DNA from: Takashimella koratensis
Taxonomy: Eukaryota > Basidiomycota > Tremellomycetes > Trichosporonales > Tetragoniomycetaceae
Direction of reading: 5' to 3'
Assembly (NCBI GenBank): GCA_003116875.1
Contig: BCKT01000014.1
Coordinates: forward strand, 380,149-444,148
Length of the DNA: 64,000 nt
A model generated the notes under the pieces. It was not told where the DNA came from. It was given only the letters and a program-made list of their open reading frames with translations, and searched no databases. Numbering within the stretch: the first letter of the stretch is position 1; each line of letters opens with the position of its first letter. Shown here in pieces: positions 34,497-46,474 of the stretch. The translations under genes and the position numbers were made by a program.

Positions 34497-34536
<40 letters not shown>
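34497..34536. repeat. Poly-G tract of about 40 bases
   Basis: This is an uninterrupted G run on the coding strand, about 340-380 bases upstream of the sugar transporter ATG. A second G run and an N lie close by, so the recorded length may not be exact. Confidence 0.9.
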
Positions 34537-34537
<1 letters not shown>

Positions 34538-34625
34538 TCGGGGGGGGAAGTGGATACAGACGAGGGACGTCGCGCGAGCGGACGCTGGCGCCGCAAGACC
34601 GNGCGATAGAGTGTTAGGGAGTGGT

Positions 34626-34647
34626 GGGGGGGGGGGGGGGGGGGGGG
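34626..34647. repeat. Poly-G tract of about 22 bases
   Basis: This is a second G run on the coding strand, ending about 10 bases upstream of the TATA box of the sugar transporter promoter. Confidence 0.9.
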
Positions 34648-34656
34648 TCGAGTGTT

Positions 34657-34662
34657 TATAAA
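34657..34662 (+). promoter_or_regulatory. TATA box of the sugar transporter gene
   Basis: TATAAA lies 215 bases upstream of the transporter start codon, next to the poly-G run. A pyrimidine-rich leader follows, typical of a strongly expressed fungal gene. Confidence 0.6.
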
Positions 34663-34876
34663 GGCCCTCGACACCGACGTCGGATCAGTCGACGTCCCCC
34701 TTGTCTTCTCTTTCTCATACCCCCATCCATCTCGGTAGTTGGTCTTAGTCTCCAGTCTCAATCTTGAAGCAGACTGAAACAAACACGGATATATACCCCA
34801 TCCTAGCTGCCCCTCGACACAACACTTAACCTACTGCTCCCCCCTCTCCCTCCCCTCCCCACCCCCGCTCCTCGTC

Positions 34877-36769
34877 ATGCCCGCTGTCATCCATCAAAAC
34901 AATGAGCGGAGCCAGAAGCTCGTCGATGCCGGTGGCATCGTCAAGTATGCTGGTCTCAACGGGAACGCTTTGCTCGTCACCATTGTCGCCATCGGTACCT
35001 GCGGTAAGTATCCTTCTCCCCCTAAAATACTTCTTATCTCTACTTCTCCTTTATTATGCGCCACTTGCTGACCCCCCCGCGCAGGTTTCAGCTTGTTCGG
35101 TTACGACCAGGGTCTGATGTCGGGTATCATTGCCTCGAAGCAATTCAACACCGAGTTCCCGGCTACCTACCAGTCCTCGACTGACGACGTTCACGCCGGT
35201 ACCGTCCAGGGCACTGTCACCTCGTGTTACGAGGTTGGTTGCTTCTTCGGTGCCATGTTCTCCTACTTCTTCGGTGAGAAGCTCGGCCGTCGCCGCGTCA
35301 TGCTTCTCGGCGCTACTGTCATGATCATCGGTACCCTCATCACTGTCACCGCGTTCGGCCCTGGCGACACTTCGGGCCGCGGCAACATTGGCGGGTTTGT
35401 CCAGTTCTTCGTCGGTCGTGTTATCACCGGTATCGGAAACGGCGCCAATACTGCGACCGTTCCCTCTTGGATCGCCGAGACCTCCAAAGCGCACAACCGT
35501 GGTTTCCTCATTTGTATGGAGGCTTCCACTGTCGCTGTCGGTACCTTCATCGCCTACTGGATCGACTTTGGTCTCAGCTACGTCAACTCGAGCGTTGCCT
35601 GGCGTTTCCCCATTGCCTTCCAAATCGTCTTCGCCGCCATCCTCATCGGTGGTGTCCTCGTCCTCCCCGAGTCGCCCCGTTGGCTCCTCGCTCACGGCTA
35701 CCACCCGGAGGCTACTCGAGTTATCGCCGCGCTTAACGCCACCGCCGTTGACGACCCGGCTACCGCTGTCGAGTTCCACAAGCTCGCCGACGCTCTCGAG
35801 TCTCAGCGCCGCGCCCAGACCGGCAAGAAGTCGGATATCCTCAAGGGCGGCAAGCAGCAGCACCTCCGTCGTGCGCTCGTCGGTGCCTCCACCCAGCTCT
35901 TCCAGCAGATCGGTGGTTGCAACGCTGTCATCTACTACTCTACCGTCCTCTTCGAGAACCAGATCGGCCTCGACACCCAGCTCTCCCTCATTCTCGGTGG
36001 TGTCCTCTCGACCGTCTACGCCATTTTCGCCCTCTCTTCCTTCTTCCTCGTTGAGAAGGTCGGTCGTCGCAAGCTTTTCCTTATCGGTACTTTCGGCCAG
36101 GGCGCTGCCATGTTCATCACTTGGGGCTGCTTGCTCAAGGCTGGTCCCAACGCCTCCAAGGGTGCCGCGTTCGGTCTCTACCTCTTCATCGCCTTCTTCG
36201 GTGCGACTTGGCTCGAGCTTCCTTGGCTCTACCCGGCCGAGCTCAACTCCATGTCAGTCCGTACCCAGGCCAACGCTATCTCCACCATGACCAACTGGCT
36301 CTCCAACTTCCTCGTCGTCCAGGTCCTCCCGACCATGACTGCTTCCATCGGCGCGTGGACCTTCTTCCTCTTCGCCATGGCCAACGTCATCTTCCTTCCC
36401 TTCATCTACTTCTTCTACCCGGAGACCTCGGGACGTACTCTTGAGGAGCTCGACATTGTCTTCGCCCACGCCCACCTTGTTCAGCGCCGCCCGACTATCG
36501 TTGCCGCTGAGCTCCCCAAGCTCACCGACCACCAGATCACCACCATGACTGAGCGCTACGACATTCACGGCGGTGCCCAGGACGTCGAGAGCGCCGGTAC
36601 CTACGGCGCCCCCGTCAATGCTGGCCAGCCTGACACCACTCTCCCCCCTGCCCACCCGGAGGGCGGTGAGCCCAAGGCCACCCTCCCCGTCCAGAGCAGC
36701 GGCGAGTCCACTCGCGTTCCGACCCCGACCGGTCTCAACGAGAAGGCCAACAAGCCTGCTGAGCCTTAA
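34877..36769 (+). CDS. Major facilitator superfamily sugar (hexose-type) transporter
   Basis: There are two exons, 34877-35003 and 35085-36769, with one short intron. The product is about 600 residues with twelve predicted membrane segments. Sugar-porter signatures are FGYDQGLMSGII in segment 1, GEKLGRRRVM and FFVGRVITGIGNG. They continue with LPESPRWLLAHGY, LFQQIGGCNAVIYYST, VEKVGRRKLF and YPETSGRTLEELD. The tail of about 100 residues is cytosolic and Pro/Thr-rich. Codon choice is strongly C-ending compared with neighbours, suggesting high expression. Its promoter holds two long poly-G runs. The family imports hexoses or related sugars across the plasma membrane; the particular substrate cannot be read from sequence. 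Confidence 0.93.
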
Positions 36770-37343
36770 ACCCGTGCTGGGTGTCTTTTCCTCCCGCAGT
36801 GCTGCAGAGTAGATAGAGTAGAGTAGTGGAAAAAGAGATTCGCAAGCCAATAATGCTCTCATAGCTGAGAGTCGGTGTATCGATTAGATAGACTCAACCA
36901 GAGTAGCTGTTTGCTCAACGAGCACAGCACTCGCGCTGTACCTATAGAGCAATAGATATGCGAACAAGTGAAGTGGAACATTGCCTATCACGCTGGCTTA
37001 AGCTCAAATTGTAGCTGACTTAAGGCGAGGAATTTCGCCACACGAACTAAACTCGTGACACTACCCTGGTCCTCCCGGCGAGTCAGTTTCTGTCTTGCAC
37101 TCTGATCAACTATTTGGCTGGTGGATAGGTAGACAAATGCTCTGCCAGCATTCATCGCATAGGAGATGACGTCTATCTCGACTCCACTCTGTACAATACT
37201 AGATGACGGAGCAGACCAAAGACACAACGGGGATGTATGTATGTTTACGGGGGGTGTCTTCCAGTACTCTACTGAACGGGCAAGCGCACATGATGAATTT
37301 CAATCTCTCTTCTCCCCTCTCTGTCGCCTCTCATGCTCTTCAC
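36770..37343. other. Convergent 3' intergenic region, sugar transporter and permease
   Basis: This is 574 bases between the ends of two highly expressed transporter genes. No gene or RNA was recognised. Confidence 0.5.
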
Positions 37344-39419
37344 TTAGAACATGGCGTCCCAGACCTTGTGGTACCAAGTAGTTGGCTTGAACTCCTCCTC
37401 GTCGAGCTCGGCCTGTTCGTCAATCTCACGACGGCCAGTGTCAAAGTCGAGCTCGTCCAGAGGGATCCAGCGCGTCTTCTTGATGACCTTCCAGCCAACC
37501 CAGCAGATAGCGAAGATGGGCAAAGTGATGTAGGCGGCAAAGAAGCCACTAGCGGTAAAGTTGCCCTTGAGGAAGACGGTAAAGCCTAAGGATACACAGG
37601 TTAGAACAAAAGTATGGTGACAAGTGTGAGGAAAGCACGACTTACCGTTGAAGAGAATGATGACGGTGAAGAAGAAGAAGCCGTACCACGAGAGGTAGGG
37701 CTGGAAGGGAGCCCTGTAAGGGTGCGACTCGCGAGTGCGGCCCTGCTTCTTGAGACCGTAGTAGAAGCGAAGGTAGGTGAGGAGGATGGTCCACCAGGTG
37801 ATGATACCGGTGATAGCGGAGAGGTTGTAGAGCCAGTCAAAGGCCTGAACGGCGGCGTCACCACCAGTGTTGAGGTAGCCGAGAACACCGAGAGAGCCAG
37901 TGATGACGACACACCAGAGCGGGAGACCGTCCTTGGTGCAGTATCTCAAAAACTTGGGCATCTGACCCTGGAGCGCAAGTGCGTAGAGGGTACGGGAAGC
38001 AGCGTAGATGTCCGAGTTACCTGCCGACCAGGCCGAGATAAGGATGACGGCGTTGACGATAGACGGGAGAACCTTGATACCGGCGTTGTTGATGGCAATG
38101 ACCCAGGGGGAGGAGGTGGCCGTACCCGAGCCGTTGAGAAGGTTGGGGTCGGTGTAAGGGACGAGGACGGAGATGAAGAAGGTGCCGCCGACGTAGAAGA
38201 AGAGGAGTCGGTAGAAGACACGCTTGATCGCCTTGGGGACAACCTTGCGGGGGTTCTTGGCCTCACCAAGGGTGGTACCAATAATCTCGGTACCGATGAA
38301 GGAGAAAGCGGCCTGGACGAAGACGGACCAGAAGGCGAGGAACTGTCCCCAAGAGCCAGGAACGTAGCCGTCGCCACCTTCAATCGAGATGTAGTTGAAC
38401 GGTCCCGGGTTGCGCCAGTATCGGAAACCGATAGGGTCGTGGTTGGGTCCGCCACCGCACATGAGGATGAGACCGAGAATGATCAGGCCAACGATGGTAA
38501 TAATCTTGATGGAACTGAACCAGAACTCGGCTTCACCGTATGCTTTGGCACCGAACAAGTTGATCGCCCAGATCGCTACGAGCATCGCGGTAATGTACGC
38601 AGCGGTGTGGTTGGTGTTCGAGTCCCAATACGAGACGACGATAGCGGCCGCAACGATCTCGGTGGGGACGGTGATCGCGTAAGAGTACCAGTAGTTGAAA
38701 CCGAGGGCAAAGCCGAGAGACGGGTCACAGAATCGGGCAGCGTAGTGGGTGAAACCACCAGCGACAGGATACAGAGCCGCCATCTCACCGAGAGCAACGG
38801 CCATCGAGTAGCTGTGGATACCGCGTTAGAACGTGGTTCTGTTTAGATCTTTTAAGGAGGAACAAGTCTGGCTATACATGCCCCGATTGCGAGGGAATGC
38901 AACAGCCGTGAGAAGCGAGTCCGAAGCTATAGGGTAGAAGGGAGAAAGCCGCCACTCACACCATGGAGGACATGAAGATGTAGCCGAGCCAGAGACCGAC
39001 GGGACCACCTGTGTTAAGCGCAGAGCCCGACCCAATGAAGAGACCGGTACCGATCGCACCACCGAGGGCGATCATGGCCATGTGCCTCTGTTTGAGCCTT
39101 CGCTGGACACCATTCTCAGGGAGGCTGTCAATGGGGATGGCTATAGGTGATTTGTTCAATTTTTCGCGTCAGCCAAATAACTCCACCAGGCATCACTGCG
39201 CCACAACCAAAGAGCGACGAGGCACGTCACAAGACCGCACAGCAACGAGGGCAAGTGGTACTGCTCGCTCGTCACAGCTGATCCGAGAAACTCACCACTG
39301 CGCTCCACGCTGCCCTCGGGGGTGACCACGGGGATGGCCTTCTCGGCGTCGTAATTGTTATAGGTCGGCTGTGTGACGACGGCCTCGACGTCGTCGTTCT
39401 TCTTCTCAACGCCGCTCAT
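37344..39419 (-). CDS. Amino-acid permease (APC/YAT family, GAP1-like)
   Basis: The gene starts at ATG 39419 ([20 protein letters not shown]) and has four or five exons. The conserved core begins with [20 protein letters not shown] and [13 protein letters not shown]. It continues with [60 protein letters not shown] and [14 protein letters not shown]. About twelve membrane segments are visible. A short acidic cytosolic tail ends [12 protein letters not shown]. This is the fungal amino-acid permease family of the plasma membrane, which imports amino acids with protons. The N-terminal tail has several Lys residues, as in permeases regulated by ubiquitin. C-ending codon bias suggests good expression. 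Substrate range is not predictable. Confidence 0.92.
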
Positions 39420-41179
39420 CGTGAATAGCTGCTGTCGATCGGGTTGGGTTCGTGGTTCGTAACTGGAGCTCTGGGATTGGATCGGTGGTAGTGGGGACCA
39501 AACTGTCGCGTGCTGATTATGTACGTGACTCGTCAACAACAGATAAAGGCGAGATTACCCGTCACGCGGTTCGACCCGTTTAGGTGGCTGAGGTGATGGT
39601 CGAGGAGGGGGAGGGAGATCAGTGGGGGCCAGGTTTAGCGAGGAAAAATTTCGCTCTCGCTACCTTTATGTACTCGTGGAGACGCTGGCGATTACGTCGA
39701 GAGCTAAGCGGGGCGGGGGGAAGGGGAGCGGGGAGGGAGCCGATTGTTATCTCTCGATCCCATCCTCGCCGCCTACCTCCCCCTTCCCCCCCGTGCATTC
39801 GGCTCTGATTGTTAGGCTTAAACTGAGAAAATTTCGTTGGTCCACGCTCCTCATCCTCTGCTTCTCCGCCTCGCCACGCCGTTCTCGCCGTCTCACGGAG
39901 AAGGAGGGAGGGCACGGAGGCAGGGGGTCAAAGCCATAACCGGGTTGGTCGGTCGGTCGGTTGGGATCATGGGATGCATGCGCTAGCTCGCGGGTCCCTC
40001 TCTTTTGGTCCCTGCAGCGCAAATCCTCAAACAGGCAGGTGGATGATCCTAGCCTCGTTGAGTACAGCGTGCATGGCGCGAGGTGGGGGCGGTATGTCGC
40101 AGACCATCCCTGCGTCGACCCACACGAACACAAGCGAGGTGTCCAGGGGCTAAAAATGAGAAACGAGAATTTTTAATCCTCAATCCTCGCTTGGTTCCTC
40201 GTGGTACCCAGCCAATGAGACGACTCTTGCCCCCACTGGTTGTCTGCGCAGAACTTGTTCTCCCCCTTCTCCTTCATCACGTCCCGTTGGAGACCAAGAC
40301 GAAAGCAAAAACGTCATGCCGATACTTTGACTTGCGACGAAAGAGCCACGGGGCTGTCAACAAGGTTATCCATCTCTGGAGTCTTGCGTCTTGTACTAGG
40401 TAAAGAGAGTTGGGGCTTTGCTTCCGATCTCCCCGGACGTGGAGAGCCACGAACAACCGAAAAGGTACGTCCGTTTAATCATGAACCATGCCCCATGGTC
40501 CCAAATTGCCCGGGCACTCCATGCGGTCCCACTCTGTTATGCCTCGGGTGGTCCGCCTTAACCCCTAACAACTCGGAAGCGGAACATATGGTCGGCGGGG
40601 GTTGCGTGTGGGACCACCGACGGGTCGATCGTTGCTCGTAGCCAATCACGAGTGGTATTCTGGAAGGTGGTCATGATCCGAGTGACGTCAGGGAAGAAGC
40701 CACCCACCTTCGGATGGACCAACCACCAACGACGAAACATGACGACGCGGTTGCTTCTTGTTGACTCACCGCTGGCACGCAGGAACGAGCAGCTCCAAGC
40801 AGCCGAGAATAGCTGCTGACGGTGCTGCGAAGAGATAAGAGAAACTTGGAGTAAGCGCTGAGGCGATGCATGCGACGTCTAAATCGAGCGATAAGGCCAA
40901 AGGCATCTTAAAGGCTGGCGGCAGACCAGCGAGACTCGCCATTACAGGCGAAAATGAGGCGAGAGGAAAATTTGTTTCGGGGTCACGTGGACACAAGCGC
41001 CGCGTCACTTACGTAATCAACCATTTCTTCTGTCGCAAGCCTAGCAATTCCCCTTTTCTGGGATGATCTCCAGGCGCCTATTTCCGCCAGCTGATTGCCG
41101 ATATAGGCTCGTTACGAACTGAACACAGAAAAAAGTCGAAATACCTCCTCTTGATGCATCGTACACCTCACCCAACACC
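39420..41179. other. Long divergent intergenic region
   Basis: This 1.76 kb region is upstream of both the permease (minus) and the mitoribosomal mS35 gene (plus). It has C- and G-rich low-complexity stretches near 39720-39790 and a GGTC repeat near 39944-39960. Short frames lack any recognised domain. I see no gene. Confidence 0.45.
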
Positions 41180-42206
41180 ATGTCCCGTCCCGCCCTCACG
41201 ACGACCTTGCGCACAGCCTCGCGCCTCTTCTCCACCTCGTCCGCGTCACGGGCAGCCGCCGGCCGCGACCGCAACCTCGGCGACTGGGATATGGCCAAGC
41301 TTGACGATTTCCAGTTTGACGATGCGACGTCACTTGGACATTTGCGGTTGCAGCAGATTCACGAGGTCCGTACGCTCATTGAGAAGGTAGATGTCGACCG
41401 CCAGATCCTAAAAGGTGAGTCTGTTGCTTCTCAGATGCTTGGGTGTCTGTGGTCACGACTTTTGCTAGAGTCTTGGTATTCTCTAGAAGCGACTCGTAAT
41501 CAGCTCTTCCTATTGCTCTGGTCAACTTGCTGACCTCGTGTTCAGCCCAAGCAAAGCCCTTCCGCCCACCTACTTCCCCTATCCGATTGACATCCACCAT
41601 CGACCTCTCCGACCCTTCCTCGCCATTCCATACCAAGCGAGTCCTAGTCGCACCTGTTTCTTCTCTGCCCTTGAAGACCCCTGAGGCGATCCACCGGCTC
41701 AAGCTCCTCGCGGGCCCGCGGTGGTCGCCCGGCCGGCCAGGGAGGCACGAGCTTGAACACGAGGCGAGCAGCTCGAGTGCGGCAAACGGAGGCAAGGATG
41801 AAGGAAGGGATGGGTGGGTTAAGATTGCAGAGGAACGGTTCCCCGATGCGAGGATGAACAGGAAGAGCGTTTCGGATATGCTCGAGAAACTCGTCGAGGC
41901 TGCCAATGTGAGTAAGCATAGGCTGAAGACGGGGTGTGTATACCCTGTTGCTCTCTTGTGAAGTCCATTGCAGAGACTCGGGAATGATGAGTAGAGGCTG
42001 ACTGGTTATTTCGGTGGTAGGACGAGAAATCGCCACTGCCAGCTGGGACGCCGTTGGACCCTCGCCACCTGCTCTCGCGACAGCGGAAAAAGCGCCAAAG
42101 ATCGGCTCAGCACCTGTGGGCTCGTGCCGAGGCGATTCGGAATAAAGAGGTCGTCGGTGGGGTCAAGGGGTTCCCTGCAGAGTGGATCAAGAAGCCCGAG
42201 GCGTGA
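41180..42206 (+). CDS. RSM24: Mitochondrial small-subunit ribosomal protein mS35 (Rsm24-like)
   Basis: There are three exons. The N-terminus ([20 protein letters not shown]) is a mitochondrial targeting sequence rich in Arg and Ser. [19 protein letters not shown] and [19 protein letters not shown] follow. Exon 2 has [19 protein letters not shown] and [20 protein letters not shown]. It ends with [20 protein letters not shown] and [12 protein letters not shown]. The last exon is basic ([12 protein letters not shown]) and ends at 42206. The [17 protein letters not shown] and [15 protein letters not shown] blocks are specific to mS35/Rsm24, a protein of the mitochondrial small ribosomal subunit. 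A family identification is well supported. It lies downstream of a large intergenic region. Confidence 0.87.
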
Positions 42207-42926
42207 GGGAGGATCGTCGATGAATAGAGTCAAGGAGGTGGAGTAGGAAGACGAGTCGTAGTCTACGCATTCCCATCTCACCCATTGCATGCATCGTTTG
42301 GGACTTTGGATACCGTGTGATACGGAAGAAGACGGCGAGATGTCAAAGACGCCATCCGCACCTGGCGAATCCTGAGAGGTCAAGTGTCCCAGTACTCAAG
42401 CCCAATGGCCATGTGGATGACCCTTAGTCAGATGCATACAAGATTAATCCACCTCGTCAGAGGGAAACAGGTATACGACACAAGAGAGGTGATAACAAGA
42501 ATAACGAAGATTCAACGGGAAAAGAAAAGTGGTCGTCGCCAGACCCAAACCTGTGATGTGGTTTTTTTTGTACAACTCGAAACTGGAAAAATGAGACAAT
42601 GGCCTTCCCTTCCTTCGACCGGCTCGTAAGGGTTTGTCGCCTTCACGTCCCGTCCTCGCGATAAAAGGCCTCGTTTCGCATAGATCGCCCACTCCGATCG
42701 TCCGCGAGAGATCGGGTTTTATAGGAGTAATGTAGTTTGTCAAGGTTGAACAACTGCGCGTCGTCGCCATGGGACCAAATTTTCGTCAAGATCGCCATCG
42801 TGGTCGTCGTCTCGTTTGATCTCCCGGTCTCGCCCTAGCCCTTCACTGACGGCTCTTTCGCCGTGCGGTCACACCCTCTCGTCATCCACATGACCGACCC
42901 AACGACACCGCTCCCCCTTCTCCAGC
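42207..42926. other. Convergent 3' intergenic region
   Basis: This is 720 bases between the 3' ends of the mS35 gene and the Ego1-like gene. There is no recognisable gene, only short frames. Confidence 0.45.
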
Positions 42927-43729
42927 TCACTTTGCCTTGCCTCGTCCTCGACCTCTACCTCGCCCTCCTCGGGCACTTGTGCGCCTCGGCTGCCCGCTTC
43001 CCAGCCCGCCTGCACCCAGGAACACTGTTTTCCGAATCACCTCCACGTCCTCGCCGTCCTCCCCGCTCCCACTAGGCGCGCGCATCACTCCGCCCGGAGG
43101 TGTCGAGTCAGGGCGCATAGGCGACGGGCTCGATGGGCGGGACTGACTCGAAGTCGCGCTCGCTGAAGACGAAACGGGGTTGTTACCTCGTATTAAAGTA
43201 GGCGACGATGTAGCGGTGCGCGGGATCACATGGATTGGTAGCATATGGCTGTGTAGGATGGTTGGTTAGTAAGAATGAAACGAGAAACAGGTCACGAGGT
43301 TGACTGGTGAAAATGAAAGGGGAAAGGAACAGGTCATGTGGGAGGGGAAGGAGATAGGAAGACGATCGTACTCACCCTCCGGCTTCTCGTCCGATCTCCT
43401 CGATTCGCGCTCGCTGCTCGTTTGTGAGGCCTGGTCCAGAACCTGGGCCGTCCAGATGCATGCTCGTCGCGCCGTACCCCTCCTGCGACATTATTGACCC
43501 CGGCCCTCGAGGGGGCGCAAGTAACGTCTCCGACTCTGCCTAGACTCGATGTCAGCTTAGTCAGGCCATCGCATCTTGGCAAAGACACAGCGAGCCCAAA
43601 ACGGGTCAAGACTCGGCACTGGACTCGACGAGGCGCGTCTGGAAGGACCCAGTCACTCACCGAGACTGCGTCACCATGTTGCTTTTTCTCTCGGGCGCCA
43701 CAGCAAGGGAAAAAGTCGAAAAGGCCCAT
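42927..43729 (-). CDS. Lipid-anchored Ego1/LAMTOR1-like protein (probable TORC1 scaffold subunit)
   Basis: Three exons give a protein of about 180 residues starting at ATG 43729. The N-terminus MGLFDFFPCCGAREKK has Gly2 for myristoylation and a Cys pair for palmitoylation. It continues ESETLLAPPRGPG and MSQEGYGATSMHLDGPGSG, then a helix (LTNEQRARIEEIGREAGG) and HMLPIHVIPRTA. This order (MG..CC, acidic LL motif, GYG block, helix) resembles yeast Ego1/Meh1 and animal LAMTOR1, which tether the Rag GTPase scaffold to the vacuole or lysosome. The C-terminus is Ser-rich and ends in an Arg/Gly run (GGRGRGRGRGKAK), which is not usual for the family. The assignment rests on motif order, not on a long match. 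Confidence 0.62.
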
Positions 43730-44739
43730 CCGATCACTTGCTCCGGCACCTCGACACGATCAGGAGATGTACTGTTGACGATGAACTGAAGTAGGCGTAT
43801 GTGGATGTGCGTTAGGATGTGAGTGTATGTTTTGGGGGATCAAAGATGTGGTGGGGGACCGAGGAGTTGTTTCGATGTTGTTGCTCCTTTCTATCAATGT
43901 TGAAGTCTTTTGTCGTCGGACCCCCTGGTGTCTTGTCTGGTCCAGTTTCGAATCTACTCGACTTGAACCCTTTGGCGTGATGCGTGCTTTTTCTCCGTCC
44001 TGATGCGAGAGGCAAGGCGGGTTACTGAGTATTCGGAGGCGCGTAGGTCTAACCCGATATGACCAAGAATGCGTGTTTTTGAGGACCTGGAAGAGGTGTA
44101 GTGAGAGTGAATGAATGAAGAGGGGGAGAGGGTAGGGGAGTGAATTGAATATGAGAATTAGAGCCAAGATGGGAAGAGGGAAAATTCTCACTGTACGAGT
44201 CGATTTTAATTCCATCGTACAGAGTCACTCACCCGCACCCGCACACACCCGCGAGGCACTGACCGGCTCTCGCTCACCGACCCCGGCTACGGCCGAGGTC
44301 ATCCACCCCTGGCCCTGCCCCGGCCACCTCTGCTTGTATGCATTCGCTCCTGGTTCACCTCGACCTCATCCACGCTCATGCATCCAACCTCTTGCTCAAC
44401 ACGTTCGACTACTACCTTCCTGCCTGCGCATTGCCGATACAGCCACCTCGTCCACACGTCATCGCCTCTGTCTCATAAATAGCCCGACGGCAGACGGGAA
44501 CGGAGGGACGGAACAACTGACCAACTATAGATACTCCCTGCAGGAAGGGTGGTGGTCTTTCTGACGCCGAGATCACCTTGGGACTCTATATTCTACTGCA
44601 TTCGGACATTCTAGGATGGTCACATGCCCTACGCACGTTTTAATGACATGTATGCGCTCAGGCTTTGCTTGGCTCTCCACTCGCAACCCCGATCGACAAC
44701 TCCGCACCCTTCCCAACCGTTCCCCACCCCTTCACTCCT
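43730..44739. other. Intergenic: Ego1-like promoter and hydrolase 3' region
   Basis: This is 1 kb between two minus-strand genes. Open frames here are rich in simple or basic residues and show no domain. No gene was recognised. Confidence 0.45.
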
Positions 44740-46474
44740 TCATGTGAGATGCATCACCTCACGGACCATATCCACCACCGCCTCGGTGCCTACAAAATCG
44801 CCGTGTAGTCCCGCCGCGCCAAGCCAGGTCACAAGTTGGCCTACGCTCCCGGTTGCTGGGATCCGGGTGATCGTGCATCCGGTGCCAGGGATGACCGTTG
44901 TCGTCTCGGTCGATGTGTCACGGCCGGAGCGCGCGGCGGAGGCGATTGCATTGAAGTGGTGAACCCCGAGGAGCTCTTCCTCTGTCGTGTGGGTCACAAG
45001 CACGGGGCATGTGACACCCTATAACGTCAACGAAGAAGCGTCAGTACTCGTTTCTCTGTAAAATCAGTCTCAAGACCCACCGTCAGCTTGGAAGGGAGGT
45101 CGTAGTCCTCCTTGATCGACTTGATCGCTCGTCCTGAATAAATGTCAGACGGCTTCCTCCCTTCTCGGGTTTCCGACACCTACCGTACAGCCCGAGCCAC
45201 TTGAGTGTACGCAAGTTGGGCAAAGTAATGTTCCACTGCGGTACACTGGGTCATACTTTGTATCAGTATCGGGCAACATCAACCCCAAACACCTCCACCT
45301 CCCACGACTCACTCTTCGGTGACGCGGACAATGTTTGACGGCGACCCATTTATACACAGACACCTTGGGGCAATACCTGGGTTCGTCATTCAGCTACACC
45401 TCCCAACCACTGCTACCACTTCACCACCTCGCTGTACTCACCGTCAAGCTGAAGCCGCCTAGCCAGCTCGGTCGCGATCACGCCGCCCAGACTATGTCCC
45501 CAGAGCCCAATGACTTCCTCCGGCTTGACCTCGGGCTTGACGGTCACGATCTTGGAAGATAACCAGTCCCATGCGCTTCGGGCGTCGGCGTACTGGTGTT
45601 GCTCTGTCAAGACGCCAGATGACGCGCCGTAGCCCCGGTAGTCGATAGCGACAATGTTGCTGGACAGCCACAAGTCAAGAAGGGGATAGAAGTAAGCTCG
45701 TGAGCGCTGATCGGGTAGGACTAGATGAGAATGACTCACATATCAAGACGAGCAGCCATCAGCGAGTAGACACGGGTACGGTGATATGCCGCGATCGTCC
45801 AATTCTAAACCTCATCAGCAACTTGATTCGAACCGAACGGTGGGATGCCAACTGACAGTTCCATGGAAATAAAGCAACGTCGGCCGCTCAGCAAGTGCTT
45901 GGTCGTACACTTTCTCATCGAAAGCCTGGGTGGGCACCTGGTCACCCGATTGGCGCTTGTAGTAGCTGTAAGGCCTGGGTTGGGTTGTTAGTTAACCCCG
46001 AAAGGATGTTGGATAGGAGGAGACGCACAGGATGTGCCAGCCGTGGATCTCCTCGCCGTCTTCCGCCTTGATCTTGATGTTTCGGGCTGAGAAAGCTGCG
46101 AGTGTCCGAACGATACCATAAGCGATACACCATACAGTTTCGAGGATTTGCTCATGTGTTTATGGGGTGTAACGAGACTCACGAGCTAGACCATGGTAGA
46201 ACGGATCTTCGAGTTTTCTAAACCCTCGGTGCAAGCCCTCCTTCTTCCCATCACCTTTAGGCTCGTGAAGTATGCTACTCGCCGGCGAAAGGGAGTAGTC
46301 AGTAGCTACTCGAGCAGCTCCCTAGTCGACGCCGACTCACTTGGCCTGGGAGGATTGGGTCGTGTATTGGGTAAAGTACCAGCCTGCGAAGGCGGCATAG
46401 GACGCAGCGAGCGCGAGGGGAACGGCGATGGCCGCTACGCGCTGGGACGGAAGAGGCGGGAGTTTGTCCAGCAT
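44740..46474 (-). CDS. ABHD12-like alpha/beta hydrolase (membrane lipase/esterase)
   Basis: This multi-exon gene starts at ATG 46474 (MLDKLPPLPSQRVAAIAVPL) with an N-terminal membrane helix. Next come GLHRGFRKLEDPFYHGLA and NIKIKAEDGEEIHGWHIL. The hydrolase core has TLLYFHGT, then AYHRTRVYSLMAARLD. NIVAIDYRGYGASSGVLTEQ precedes the nucleophile elbow VIGLWGHSLGGVIATEL. A C-terminal His occurs in GLHGDFVGTEAVVDMV. Order and spacing resemble ABHD12/BEM46 hydrolases, which act on lysophospholipids or acylglycerols at membranes. The usual acid-residue segment reads THTTEEELL here instead of the common DD pair, so the acid of the catalytic triad is uncertain. The function is inferred from the fold. 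Confidence 0.75.

Larger units (their letters stand above)
32442..34876. other. Long upstream region of the sugar transporter gene
   Basis: This 2.4 kb divergent region separates the oxidoreductase and the sugar transporter. It includes several G- or C-rich short boxes, two long poly-G runs (annotated separately), an undetermined base at 34602 and a TATA box. Open frames here are low-complexity or lack any recognisable domain. Confidence 0.5.

Noticed and set aside
34325..34782. Frames reading through the poly-G runs (Gly or Pro homopolymers)
   Set aside because: They are open only because of the homopolymers and cross an undetermined base. They lie in the promoter of the sugar transporter.
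35054..36290. Long frames of 269 codons (minus, 35054-35863) and 300 codons (plus, 35388-36290) within the sugar transporter
   Set aside because: These are shadows of the transporter caused by strong codon bias. The composition is low-complexity Ser/Pro/Arg or Glu/Asp, and the true frame has transporter motifs throughout.
37614..38846. 410-codon open frame on the plus strand across the amino-acid permease
   Set aside because: It is the exact antisense of a well-supported permease, has an Asp/Glu/Arg/Gly/Val-rich composition typical of reverse reading of C-ending codons, and shows no domain.
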